NCBI GenBank assembly: GCA_049522565.1
Contig: JBEKNT010000070.1
Location: 1-21,044 of the forward strand
DNA length: 21,044 nucleotides
DNA from: JASHVB01 sp049522565
Lineage (GTDB): Bacteria > Pseudomonadota > Alphaproteobacteria > Acetobacterales > Acetobacteraceae
Direction: 5' to 3'
Every line of letters starts with the position of its first letter. Within the stretch, counting starts at the first letter, position 1. The position numbers were made by a program, and so were the translations under genes. Positions 15,401 through 21,044 of this stretch are shown one piece after another. The notes under the pieces were generated by a model, which was given only the letters and a program-made list of their open reading frames with translations, was not told the DNA's origin and searched no databases.

Positions 15401-16732
15401 ATGACAACCAACAACCATCGCCCGAGCGCCCTGTCGGCCGACGAGCACCGCGCTCAGTTGCGGCGTGCCGTCATCGCCAGCACCGTCGGCACAACCATCG
15501 AGTGGTACGATTTTCTGCTGTATGGCACGATGGCGGCGCTGGTCTTTGGCAAGTTGTTCTTTCCTAGATCGTCGCCGATCATCGGCATACTCGAATCGTT
15601 CGGCGTATTCTTCGTCGGGTTTGTCGGGCGGCCGATCGGCGCCGCGATCTTTGGCCATTGGGGGGACCGGATCGGGCGCAAGGCGACCCTGATCGTCACG
15701 CTGCTGGTGACCGGCATCGCAACCGCTGCCATCGGGCTGGTGCCAACCTACGACAGCATCGGCATCTGGGGCGCGGTTCTGCTGACGCTCATCCGCCTCA
15801 TCCAGGGCATCGGCGTCGGGGGCGAGTGGGGCGGCTCGGTCCTGCTGGCGATGGAATGGGCCCGCACCGACAAGAACCGCGGCTTCCTTTCGGCGTGGCC
15901 GCAATTCGGAGCGCCCGCCGGGCTGTTCCTGGCCAACGTGGCGGTGCTGGCGTTCAGTTGGTTGTCGGGCGACCAGTTCCAGACCTGGGGCTGGCGTGTC
16001 CCGTTCCTCCTCAGCGTGATCATGGTCGGCATCGGATTGTGGATCCGGCTCGGGATTCTCGAAACCCCCGTCTTCCAAAAGGTGCTGGAGGAGCACCGCG
16101 TGGAACGCGTACCGGTGTGGGAGGTGCTGAAGCGCCAGCCGAAGCAGGTCGCGCTGACGGCCCTCCTGCGCATGCCCGAGCAAGCGCCAGGCTATATCGT
16201 CGGCGCGTTCATCTTCAGCTACGGCACGGCAGTGCTCGGGATGCCGCGCAACTTCCTGCTCATTGCGGTCATCAGCCAAACCGTCCTCGGCTTCCTCTGG
16301 GTCGTTGTCGCCGGGCATTTGTCGGACCGCATCGGCCGCAAGAACATGTACATGCTCGGCGCTCTGTTCATGGGGATCTTCGGCTTCATCTACTTCGCCA
16401 TGCTCAATACGGGAAACCCGGTGATAATCTTCATCGCCATCGCGCTCTCGTTGCTGCCGGTGATGACGCAGTACGGGCCCGAGGCAGCGCTGATCGCGGA
16501 AAGCTTCACGCCACGGCTGCGCTACAGCGGTTCGTCGCTCGGCTACCAGCTGGCCTCGATCATCGCCGGCGGCCCATCGCCATTCATCGCGACATGGCTG
16601 TTCGCCACCTACCATTCGAGCCTGCCGATCGCAATCTACATCGCGATCTGTGCGGTCATCGGCATCGTCTCCACGGCATTGCTGACCGACTACACCAGCA
16701 AGGACATTTCGACCGAATACGCCGGGGTTTGA
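15401..16732 (+). CDS. MFS transporter, metabolite:H+ symporter (MHS) type
   Basis: The 443-aa, roughly 12-TM inner-membrane protein has the markers of the MHS family (relatives transport shikimate, citrate, 2-oxoglutarate, proline betaine). These include TTIEWYDFLLYGTMAAL in TM1 (EWYDF at 34-38), GDRIGRK at 88-94, the RLIQGIGVGGEWGGSVLLAMEW-type TM4 signature, and a second DRIGRK loop near 310. GGAGGGAGGACC gives a strong ribosome binding site. It follows the universal stress protein by 64 nt, in probable co-transcription. The solute cannot be told; relatives take up organic acids or osmolytes. A strong hairpin follows 3 nt after the stop. Confidence 0.94.
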   Translation: MTTNNHRPSALSADEHRAQLRRAVIASTVGTTIEWYDFLLYGTMAALVFGKLFFPRSSPIIGILESFGVFFVGFVGRPIGAAIFGHWGDRIGRKATLIVTLLVTGIATAAIGLVPTYDSIGIWGAVLLTLIRLIQGIGVGGEWGGSVLLAMEWARTDKNRGFLSAWPQFGAPAGLFLANVAVLAFSWLSGDQFQTWGWRVPFLLSVIMVGIGLWIRLGILETPVFQKVLEEHRVERVPVWEVLKRQPKQVALTALLRMPEQAPGYIVGAFIFSYGTAVLGMPRNFLLIAVISQTVLGFLWVVVAGHLSDRIGRKNMYMLGALFMGIFGFIYFAMLNTGNPVIIFIAIALSLLPVMTQYGPEAALIAESFTPRLRYSGSSLGYQLASIIAGGPSPFIATWLFATYHSSLPIAIYIAICAVIGIVSTALLTDYTSKDISTEYAGV

Positions 16733-16735
16733 AAG

Positions 16736-16773
16736 ATGCTCCTCCCCTCCTCCTCGAGGGAGGGGAGGAGCAT
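16736..16773. terminator. Perfect 15-bp-arm hairpin between convergent genes
   Basis: ATGCTCCTCCCCTCC (16736-16750) pairs perfectly with GGAGGGGAGGAGCAT (16759-16773) across an 8-nt loop, just after the transporter stop. No T-run follows on either strand, so it is either a non-canonical bidirectional terminator or a member of the genome's purine/pyrimidine-rich palindromic repeats. Confidence 0.6.
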
Positions 16774-16799
16774 TCTCCGCCAGCCCCCTCCATGAATCT

Positions 16800-17138
16800 T
16801 CACCACGCCTCCATCCGCGGATACACCTCGCGAGCGAACATGCGGATGCCCGCCACCGTCGCATCGCGTTCCAGGAAGCCGGCCTGGCGCATGATCAGCA
16901 GATGGCCGAAGCCGCCGCCATGGTCGTACACCGTGCGAATCTGCGCTTCCACCTGTGCCGGCGTGTCCGCCATCATGATGCCGGCCGCGATCGCCGGTTC
17001 CCCACTGGCACTTTTGGCAAACGCGCTCAGCGGATGTTCCGCGCCGCGCAGCATGCGGACGCCCGTATCGACCGGCAGGTAGCCAAGCGGCACCGCGAAG
17101 TGCGGCGGCGCCTTGTTCGACGTGGGGGATGAAATCTG
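16800..17138 (-). pseudogene. C-terminal remnant of a luciferase-like (LLM) flavin monooxygenase
   Basis: The frame reads HFAVPLGYLPVDTGVRMLRG, then a region with PAQVEAQIRTVYDHGGGFGH and ends FAREVYPRMEAW. This is the C-terminal end of LLM-class flavin-dependent oxidoreductases of the limonene-monooxygenase-like group. The frame is closed by a TAA about 17139 and there is no N-terminal flavin-binding barrel, so the enzyme cannot work. The first ATG in the frame is at 17093, but even then only about 97 codons remain of a normal 330-400. The missing 5' part has been replaced by the nuclease/immunity module. Two complete-looking relatives lie downstream in the window. Confidence 0.75.
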
Positions 17139-17209
17139 GTCGTTGGGTGATTACCCGCCAGTCACATCGTGAGCTGATTGGCCTCGTATCAGATGCAACA
17201 ATGCGACCC

Positions 17210-17551
17210 TTAGCGGCGTACGTGCTTCTCAAGCCAATGGGACAGGACATAAATGGCGGTCTCGTCGGTAGGCAGCGCCGCGTGCTGCAAGTCGGCCAGA
17301 TGCTGCCGCACCACGGCCGCGACAGATCGCCCGTCCCGCCGCGCAGCGACGAGCAATGGCAGAACCCTATGCGACGCCAGCCATACGGAGTACTCGTCTT
17401 CCCTCATGCCCAGAAACTCCGACAGCGGGCGCTGCTCGCTGTCATCCGACTCGTGCCACGCATCGATGAAGTCATCGATCTGCTCCGCGGTGACCTTCCC
17501 ACCGCTATAGAGATCGAGAAAGGACAAGCTCTTCGGTTGCACGTCAGACAC
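17210..17551 (-). CDS. Putative immunity/antitoxin protein for the colicin E3-like nuclease
   Basis: The 113-aa protein begins GTG at 17551 and overlaps the nuclease stop by 8 nt; AGGGGAGG lies 8 nt upstream. I do not recognise a named family with certainty. The N-terminal two thirds is acidic and helical, with FLDLYSGGKV, EQIDDFIDAWHESDDSEQ and LSEFLGMREDEYSVWL. The rest is more basic and may be a separate helical tail. Colicin nucleases are always followed by a small acidic immunity protein. Position, overlap and charge make that role likely here, but this is inference: the sequence is not obviously Im3-like. It ends 70 bp from the monooxygenase remnant. Confidence 0.65.
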   Translation of the reverse strand: MSDVQPKSLSFLDLYSGGKVTAEQIDDFIDAWHESDDSEQRPLSEFLGMREDEYSVWLASHRVLPLLVAARRDGRSVAAVVRQHLADLQHAALPTDETAIYVLSHWLEKHVRR

Positions 17552-17777
17552 GAATGCGCCTCCCCTTCCGAGCAGGTTTGATCCGATCGCCGGTCATCGG
17601 ATCGGCAACGCCCAGATGGCGTCCACGCAGGTTGCAAACCTCGATCTCACCGTGCAACTCGTCCCGTGTGTAAAGGACAGCGGCGCTTCGGTCCCACCAG
17701 CGCCGTTTACCATGACTGTATTCAAGAGACTCGCATGTGTCCAAGAAGCCCGGTCTCGGAATCGGCTTGCGGCCCAC
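17544..17777 (-). CDS. Stand-alone colicin E3/pyocin S6-type cytotoxic ribonuclease domain
   Basis: The 77-aa product aligns along almost its whole length with the C-terminal rRNase domain of colicin E3: GKRRWW (E3 GKRKRW), YTRDELHGEIE (E3 YEWDSQHGELE), GRHLGVADPMTGDRIKP (E3 GQHLGSFDPKTGNQLKG), and a basic end KGRRIRV (E3 PKRNIKK). The E3 catalytic residues D510, H513 and E517 correspond to D39, H42 and E46, and the arginine R545 plausibly to R73, so it should be active. E3 cleaves 16S rRNA at the decoding site. No receptor-binding or translocation domain is attached. The GTG at 17777 is chosen for GGGGAG 6 nt upstream; the frame remains open further, so a longer N-terminus is possible. The overlapping next gene is the likely immunity protein. 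Confidence 0.75.
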   Translation of the reverse strand: MGRKPIPRPGFLDTCESLEYSHGKRRWWDRSAAVLYTRDELHGEIEVCNLRGRHLGVADPMTGDRIKPARKGRRIRV

Positions 17778-17800
17778 GCCGGGCTCCCCATCCAATCGTG

Positions 17801-17825
17801 CCGTTCCGTTCCGTTCCGTGCCGTG
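17801..17825. repeat. Pentanucleotide tandem CCGTT/CCGTG, five units
   Basis: CCGTT is present three times followed by CCGTG twice, 24-48 bp upstream of the nuclease GTG start. On the coding strand this is ACGG-rich leader DNA. Because 5 bp is not a multiple of 3, unit gain or loss would shift any frame that began upstream of the array. Confidence 0.7.
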
Positions 17826-17997
17826 CTTGGCCGAGGCCAATGAACAATTCGCTAACCAGAGTGCTGTCGCGCGCGAGGCGATAGCGGGCACGGCGGCCGG
17901 CCATGACAGCAATCCCGCGGCCTCCGGGCCTGACGCGTCCGCTGGTCCGGCAATCTGTCCTTCGCCTGCCGCCCTGCACACCCCATAATCTCCGGGC

Positions 17998-18078
17998 GGG
18001 GGATTGCTTCGGCGCTGCGCGCCTCGCAATGACACCTGGCCGGGGATTGCCGCGGCGCCTGGTGCCCGCGATGACGCC
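17998..18078. repeat. Two tandem half-copies of the TGTCATTGCGAGG-type repeat
   Basis: GGGGATTGCTTCGGCGCTGC followed by CTCGCAATGACA matches the right half of the elements at 8648 and 9878. A more diverged copy follows at once (GGGGATTGCCGCGGCGCC ... GCGATGACG) in the same orientation. The left halves are missing, so these are decayed or partial copies. Confidence 0.65.
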
Positions 18079-18102
18079 CGGCAGTGCTGAGGAGCCTGGG
18101 GA

Positions 18103-19137
18103 ATGCTGAGTCTGTCCGTGCTCGACCAATCCACCGTGGTGACCGGCCGTTCGCCGGACACCTCCATCCGCGAAAGCCTCGCGCTGGCGAAGCATTGCGA
18201 GGCGCTCGGCTACCACCGCTACTGGTGCGCCGAGCACCACAACAGCGAAAGCCAGGCGGGAACCGCGCCGGAGATCCTGATCAGCGCCATCGCCGCGACC
18301 ACCAGCCGCATCCGTGTCGGCACCGCCGGCGTGATGCTGCCGCATTACTCGTCGCTGAAGGTCGCGGAGCAATTCCGCGTGCTGGAGGCGATCGCGCCGG
18401 GGCGCATCGACCTGGGGCTGGGGCGGGCGCCGGGCTCGGATGGGCGCACCGCCTACGCGCTCAATCCGCGGGCCGACACCGCGGCGGACCAATTCCCGGC
18501 GCAGGTGCGCGACCTGCTGCACTGGCTCGCGGGGCAGCCCCTGGTCGAGGGCCACCCGTTCCGCGACATCCGTGCCCAGCCGGGCGGGCCGACGGTGCCG
18601 GAGGTGTGGATCCTCGGCAGTTCGGACTACGGCGCGCAGGTGGCGGCGTATTTCGGCCTGCCGTTCTGCTTCGCGCATTTCATCACCGACGGGCGTGGCG
18701 TGGAGCAGGCGCTGGCGATCTACCGGGAGGGCTATCGGCCGAGCGAACGGCATCCCGCCCCGCATGCCGCGATCTGCGTCTGGGCGATGGCGGCGGAGAC
18801 GCAGGAAGAAGCGGCGCGGCTGTTCAGCTCGCGCGAGATGTGGCGGCTGGGGCGCGATCGTGGGGTGTATGCGGCGCTGCCCTCGCCGGAGGAGGCGGCG
18901 GCGTATGTGTATTCGGGCGGCGACCTCGCGCGGGTCGAGCGGCTGCGCGCACGGGCGCTGTATGGCACGCCGGACGTGGTGGGGGCGAAGCTGCGGGACC
19001 TGGCGGCGGCGTGCGGTGTTGAGGAGATCGCCATCCTGACCACGCTGCACGACCCGGAGGCGCGCCGGCGGTCCTATACGCTGCTGGCGAGGGAGTGCGG
19101 GCTAGCGGCGCCAGACGTCCCGCTGGCCGCTGACTGA
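18103..19137 (+). CDS. LLM-class flavin-dependent oxidoreductase, MsnO8 family
   Basis: The 344-aa protein is a luciferase-like TIM-barrel monooxygenase that would use reduced flavin and oxygen. It has the markers of the MsnO8/YhbW-like group: LSVLDQS at the start, ESLALAKHCEALGYHRYWCA and EHHN, AGTAPEILISAIAATTSRIR, GTAGVMLPHYSSLKVAEQFR and PGRIDLGLGRAPGSDGRTA. The C-terminal YGTPDVVGAKLRDLAAACGV and EEIAILTTLHD match the family end. Length is normal. GAGGAGCCTGGGGA gives the ribosome binding site for the ATG. Its last 36 nt overlap the end of the convergent small membrane protein gene. Substrate unknown; the partner flavin reductase is not in the window. Confidence 0.92.
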   Translation: MLSLSVLDQSTVVTGRSPDTSIRESLALAKHCEALGYHRYWCAEHHNSESQAGTAPEILISAIAATTSRIRVGTAGVMLPHYSSLKVAEQFRVLEAIAPGRIDLGLGRAPGSDGRTAYALNPRADTAADQFPAQVRDLLHWLAGQPLVEGHPFRDIRAQPGGPTVPEVWILGSSDYGAQVAAYFGLPFCFAHFITDGRGVEQALAIYREGYRPSERHPAPHAAICVWAMAAETQEEAARLFSSREMWRLGRDRGVYAALPSPEEAAAYVYSGGDLARVERLRARALYGTPDVVGAKLRDLAAACGVEEIAILTTLHDPEARRRSYTLLARECGLAAPDVPLAAD

Positions 19138-19377
19138 GCTGCGCGCGCGCCAGAGCTGGAAGCGGAACGCCAGCCAGGCGATCACCGCCGCCAGCAGCGC
19201 CACCGGCACCAGGATCAGCGCGATCCACAGCGCGAAGGCGGCGAGCGCCAGACCTCCCGCGAGGACCGCGATCACTGCCGCCCAGATGAAGATCCGGGTC
19301 AGGATCGGCGGGCGCGGCGGCAGGCGGAAGCTGCCGTCGGTGCGCATGTCCAGTTCGGGTGGGACTCGGTCGCTCAT
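19102..19377 (-). CDS. Small two-helix membrane protein of unknown function
   Basis: The 91-aa protein has a short polar N-terminus with a Pro/Arg-rich stretch (RLPPRPPILTR), two adjacent hydrophobic helices (about 29-49 and 51-70, joined by a short IALILVP segment) and a basic C-terminal tail (FRFQLWRARSSVSGQRDVWRR). The composition and topology look like a real membrane protein rather than a chance frame. No family is recognised. The ATG at 19377 lacks a clear ribosome binding site; a second ATG lies ten codons in. Its 3' end overlaps the monooxygenase gene tail-to-tail by 36 nt. Confidence 0.65.
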   Translation of the reverse strand: MSDRVPPELDMRTDGSFRLPPRPPILTRIFIWAAVIAVLAGGLALAAFALWIALILVPVALLAAVIAWLAFRFQLWRARSSVSGQRDVWRR

Positions 19378-19426
19378 GCGGGCAACGTGGCGTGTGCAAG
19401 GCGAAGGATCAAGGTTGCTCGGCGGT

Positions 19427-19515
19427 CCTCGCCCACGAAGTGGGAGAGGGTGGGGCGAGGGTATTGCGTGCGGTCGGCAACACCCTCACCCTTCCTCTCC
19501 CGCAAGCGGGAGAGG
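19427..19515. repeat. Palindromic repeat, shorter relative of the MITE-like element
   Basis: Hairpins CCTCGCCCAC-GAA-GTGGGAGAGG and CCTCTCCCGC-AA-GCGGGAGAGG bracket an inner pair (GAGGGT and ACCCTCACCC). It resembles the elements at 2030 and 20392 in its ends but has a different centre. Its right end lies 5 nt before the next gene's ATG, and its GGAGAGG provides that gene's ribosome binding site. Confidence 0.7.
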
Positions 19516-19520
19516 GGATC

Positions 19521-20465
19521 ATGGCTGGCGTTCCGCCGCTCGAATTCGGCAACCGCGCCTTCTATGGCCGGACCACCGGCGATGGGAACGTCGTGGTGAT
19601 CGACTCGCCCTCGCTGGTCGCGCAGTCGGCGGTGCCGATCGACGCGCCGCGCGACGTGCTGGTGCACGCCGCCTACCTCGCCGCGCCGCCGACGGTTGGG
19701 TTGCTCAACCGCGGACTGCGCGGGGTGATCGCGGTGGATGCCGGCATCGGCCGCAACGATTCCGGCATCGGCGGCTTGGCGGTGGCGGACAGCGTCCATG
19801 TGCCGGCCGCCGCGATCAGCGTCTATAGCGCCGAGATGTGCGTGGGGCGCTCGGTGTGGGACGAGGGCGTGGTCAGCCGGGTCAACGCCACCGCTGCGGC
19901 GCTGGGGGTGCAGCCGGGACTGTCGACCGAGGCAGCCGCGACGCTGATGCTGCGCGCGCCGCGCGGCATGCCGCGGCATCTCGCCAATCCTCAGGGTGAC
20001 AGCGACTTCCTGTTGGCCGCGGGCGACGACGGCGGTGTCTACGGCTGCTGGAGCATGGGCCTGCCGCGCGGCGACCGGGCGCGGGACGTGTTCTGTGTCG
20101 GCACGCCGGTGGACACCACGATGACGGTGCACATGTACAACCACGGCATTCTGCCGCGCGGCGTGATCGGCAGCGACGGCGGGTTCGGGCGCGGGCAGAT
20201 GGCGATCGCGGGGCTGCCTATTTTGCAGGACATGGGGATCGCCTGCGCCGGCGTGTCGCATCTGACTGCCGAACTGGGCGACGCGCGCAGCATCTACCAC
20301 GACGGCATCGTCAGCGTCATGAACGCGCTCGCGGAGGGATTGGGAATCCGCGTCGGGATGGCGGCGCGCGATGCAGCGAAGCTGATGCTTTCCTCTCCCG
20401 CTCCCGCGGGAGAGATCGCCGCGGAGCGCCGGGTGAGGGTGATCGGGTCGGCACGTAGCCGGTAG
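19521..20465 (+). CDS. Protein of unknown function with two homologous halves
   Basis: The 314-aa protein has no recognised family name. Two segments of about 80 residues, 65-143 and 211-290, are clearly related. Both read RGVI-x-x-D-(A/G)-G-(I/F)-GR, then an I-x-GL pattern, a run to A-x-(I/V)S, (S/T)AE, RS-(V/I)-(W/Y), (E/D)G(V/I)VS, (V/M)NA and an LML ending. The first half is preceded by the start segment LEFGNRAFYGRTTGDGNVVV; between the halves lies GDSDFLLAAGDDGGVYGCW. No signal peptide or membrane helix. The ATG at 19521 uses a ribosome binding site supplied by the flanking repeat. The last about 25 residues are encoded by the next repeat element, so the original C-terminus is probably replaced. 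Confidence 0.8.
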   Translation: MAGVPPLEFGNRAFYGRTTGDGNVVVIDSPSLVAQSAVPIDAPRDVLVHAAYLAAPPTVGLLNRGLRGVIAVDAGIGRNDSGIGGLAVADSVHVPAAAISVYSAEMCVGRSVWDEGVVSRVNATAAALGVQPGLSTEAAATLMLRAPRGMPRHLANPQGDSDFLLAAGDDGGVYGCWSMGLPRGDRARDVFCVGTPVDTTMTVHMYNHGILPRGVIGSDGGFGRGQMAIAGLPILQDMGIACAGVSHLTAELGDARSIYHDGIVSVMNALAEGLGIRVGMAARDAAKLMLSSPAPAGEIAAERRVRVIGSARSR

Positions 20466-20537
20466 AGCGAGGCGACCCGATCACCCTCACCCTCGACGCT
20501 TCGCGTCTCGACCTCTCCCGCTCCCGCGGGCGAGGTT
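20392..20537. repeat. MITE-like palindromic element, copy 2 (inverted relative to copy 1)
   Basis: The right end is the same 31-bp terminal sequence as the element at 2030-2189 with one change (GGGCGAGGTT for GGGAGAGGTT). The central unique part, GGCACGTAGCCGGTAGAGCG, is the reverse complement of the copy 1 centre with one mismatch, so the copies lie in opposite orientation. It overlaps the 3' end of the duplicated-domain gene, whose stop is at 20463-20465 inside the element. Confidence 0.85.
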
Positions 20538-20539
20538 AT

Positions 20540-20556
20540 CCCGCGCGTAGCGCGGG
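20540..20556. terminator. Short hairpin after the MITE-like element
   Basis: CCCGCGC-GTA-GCGCGGG is a perfect 7-bp-arm hairpin between the element and the stop of the convergent monooxygenase gene. There is no T-run, so a terminator role is only possible. It may be an extension of the repeat. Confidence 0.4.
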
Positions 20557-20562
20557 AGAGGT

Positions 20563-21044
20563 TTACATAATCTCCCCCAGCCGCCGGATCGACCCGAGCA
20601 CCTTGTCCTGCGCAAGTCCCGGCCACTGCACGCGCATGATGAAGTGATTGACGCCGAGCAATTCCTGCCAGCGGGCGATCTCCTCCTTCACCGCGACCTT
20701 GTCGCCGATGATGAAGCGGTCGCGCGCCATCTCCTCGAACGTCATGCCAGCGGTGGGACTTTCCATGCCCCACGCCGCATAGGAGCTATATTTGTATTCC
20801 AGCGCCGCGCGGCATTCCTCGACCGCGGTCTTGTGGTTCGCCCCGACATAGCACTCGCGCGCGATCGGGAATTCCGTCACCTGCTTGCCAAGCTGTTGCA
20901 GGGTCTCGCGATAGATCCGCATCAGCGGCTCGGTCGCGCCGAGCGTCGTCGCGTTGGCGACCAGCCAGGCGTCGCCGATGCGCGCGGCGCGTTTTACCGC
21001 GGCCTCGACCAGCCCGGCGACCCAGACCGGCGGGCCGCCGGGGC
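20563..21044 (-). CDS. LLM-class flavin-dependent oxidoreductase (C-terminal part; gene continues beyond window)
   Basis: About 160 residues of the C-terminal half are present and the N-terminus lies past 21044. The visible part reads PPVWVAGLVEAAVKRAARIG and DAWLVANATT, the middle of the luciferase-like barrel where residues bind substrate and flavin phosphate. It then shows LYRET-type helices, MARDRFIIGDKVAVKEEIAR, and HFIMRVQWPGLAQDKVL near the end, a common C-terminal block of the family. No frameshift is seen in the visible part. It is a different subgroup from the MsnO8-type gene at 18103 and from the remnant at 16800. Confidence 0.85.
   Translation of the reverse strand, partial: PGGPPVWVAGLVEAAVKRAARIGDAWLVANATTLGATEPLMRIYRETLQQLGKQVTEFPIARECYVGANHKTAVEECRAALEYKYSSYAAWGMESPTAGMTFEEMARDRFIIGDKVAVKEEIARWQELLGVNHFIMRVQWPGLAQDKVLGSIRRLGEIM

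Larger units (their letters stand above)
17778..18102. other. Gene-free 325-bp region between the nuclease module and monooxygenase gene
   Basis: The region holds the start-proximal DNA of both divergent genes. It contains a short CCGTT tandem (17801-17825) and degenerate halves of the TGTCATTGCGAGG repeat (17998-18078). I see no supported gene on either strand. GAGGAGCCTGGGGA just before 18103 is the ribosome binding site of the monooxygenase. Confidence 0.5.

Noticed and set aside
15284..16864. 526-codon frame antisense to the MFS transporter
   Set aside because: Asp/Arg/His/Gln-rich composition and no motif; the transporter on the + strand explains the region.
17722..19050. Long - strand frame opposite the MsnO8-type monooxygenase and running through the repeat halves
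   Set aside because: Crosses repeats, shows antisense-type Arg/Gln/His composition and lacks any domain.
19374..20300. 308-codon frame on the - strand opposite the duplicated-domain gene
   Set aside because: Low-complexity His/Arg/Ala composition; the + strand frame has an internal duplication and hydrophobic-core patterns that a shadow would not have.

Overview
The window is very GC-rich, gene-dense chromosomal DNA with third-position GC bias. Hopanoid biosynthesis genes (the HpnE C-terminus joined to squalene-hopene cyclase), an RND efflux pair, many small-molecule catabolic enzymes and abundant short palindromic repeats suggest an alphaproteobacterium, most like Acetobacteraceae/Rhodospirillales. 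The taxonomic call is inference. No rRNA, tRNA, transposase or CRISPR array was seen.

Layout, left to right. (1) 1-2021: the tail of an HpnE-like desaturase runs in frame into squalene-hopene cyclase. (2) 2030-2189: a MITE-like element with perfect 31-bp terminal inverted repeats, between convergent genes. (3) 2188-6526 (-): RND permease and periplasmic adaptor, translationally coupled. (4) 6667-7422 (+): a 2-oxopent-4-enoate hydratase-like enzyme, then a decayed amidohydrolase tail. (5) 7688-8611 (+): an Xre/ParS antitoxin and RES toxin pair with an inverted repeat over the ribosome binding site. (6) 8796-9857 (-): ketopantoate-reductase-like protein, flanked by two copies of a second ~100-bp repeat and a 15-bp tandem repeat. 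(7) 10070-12157 (-) molybdopterin oxidoreductase, divergent from 12320-13132 (+) creatininase-family amidohydrolase. (8) 13320-16732: Crp/Fnr-family regulator (-), divergent from a tandem universal stress protein and an MHS-type MFS transporter (+), with an FNR-like box between them. (9) 16800-17777 (-): a luciferase-like monooxygenase remnant, then a compact two-gene module. Its upstream gene is a free-standing colicin E3-type ribonuclease domain with the catalytic Asp/His/Glu intact, and an overlapping small acidic protein follows as probable immunity or antitoxin. (10) 18103-21044: an MsnO8-type luciferase-like monooxygenase (+), a small membrane protein (-), a protein of unknown function built from two homologous halves (+), and a second luciferase-like monooxygenase running off the window (-).

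The most interesting points are the orphan colicin E3-like nuclease/immunity pair, the stop-less HpnE-Shc junction, the internally duplicated protein at 19521-20465, and the way repeat elements supply gene ends: a ribosome binding site, a C-terminal tail and the stop-codon context. Together with the RES module, there are two toxin-antitoxin-like pairs within about 10 kb.
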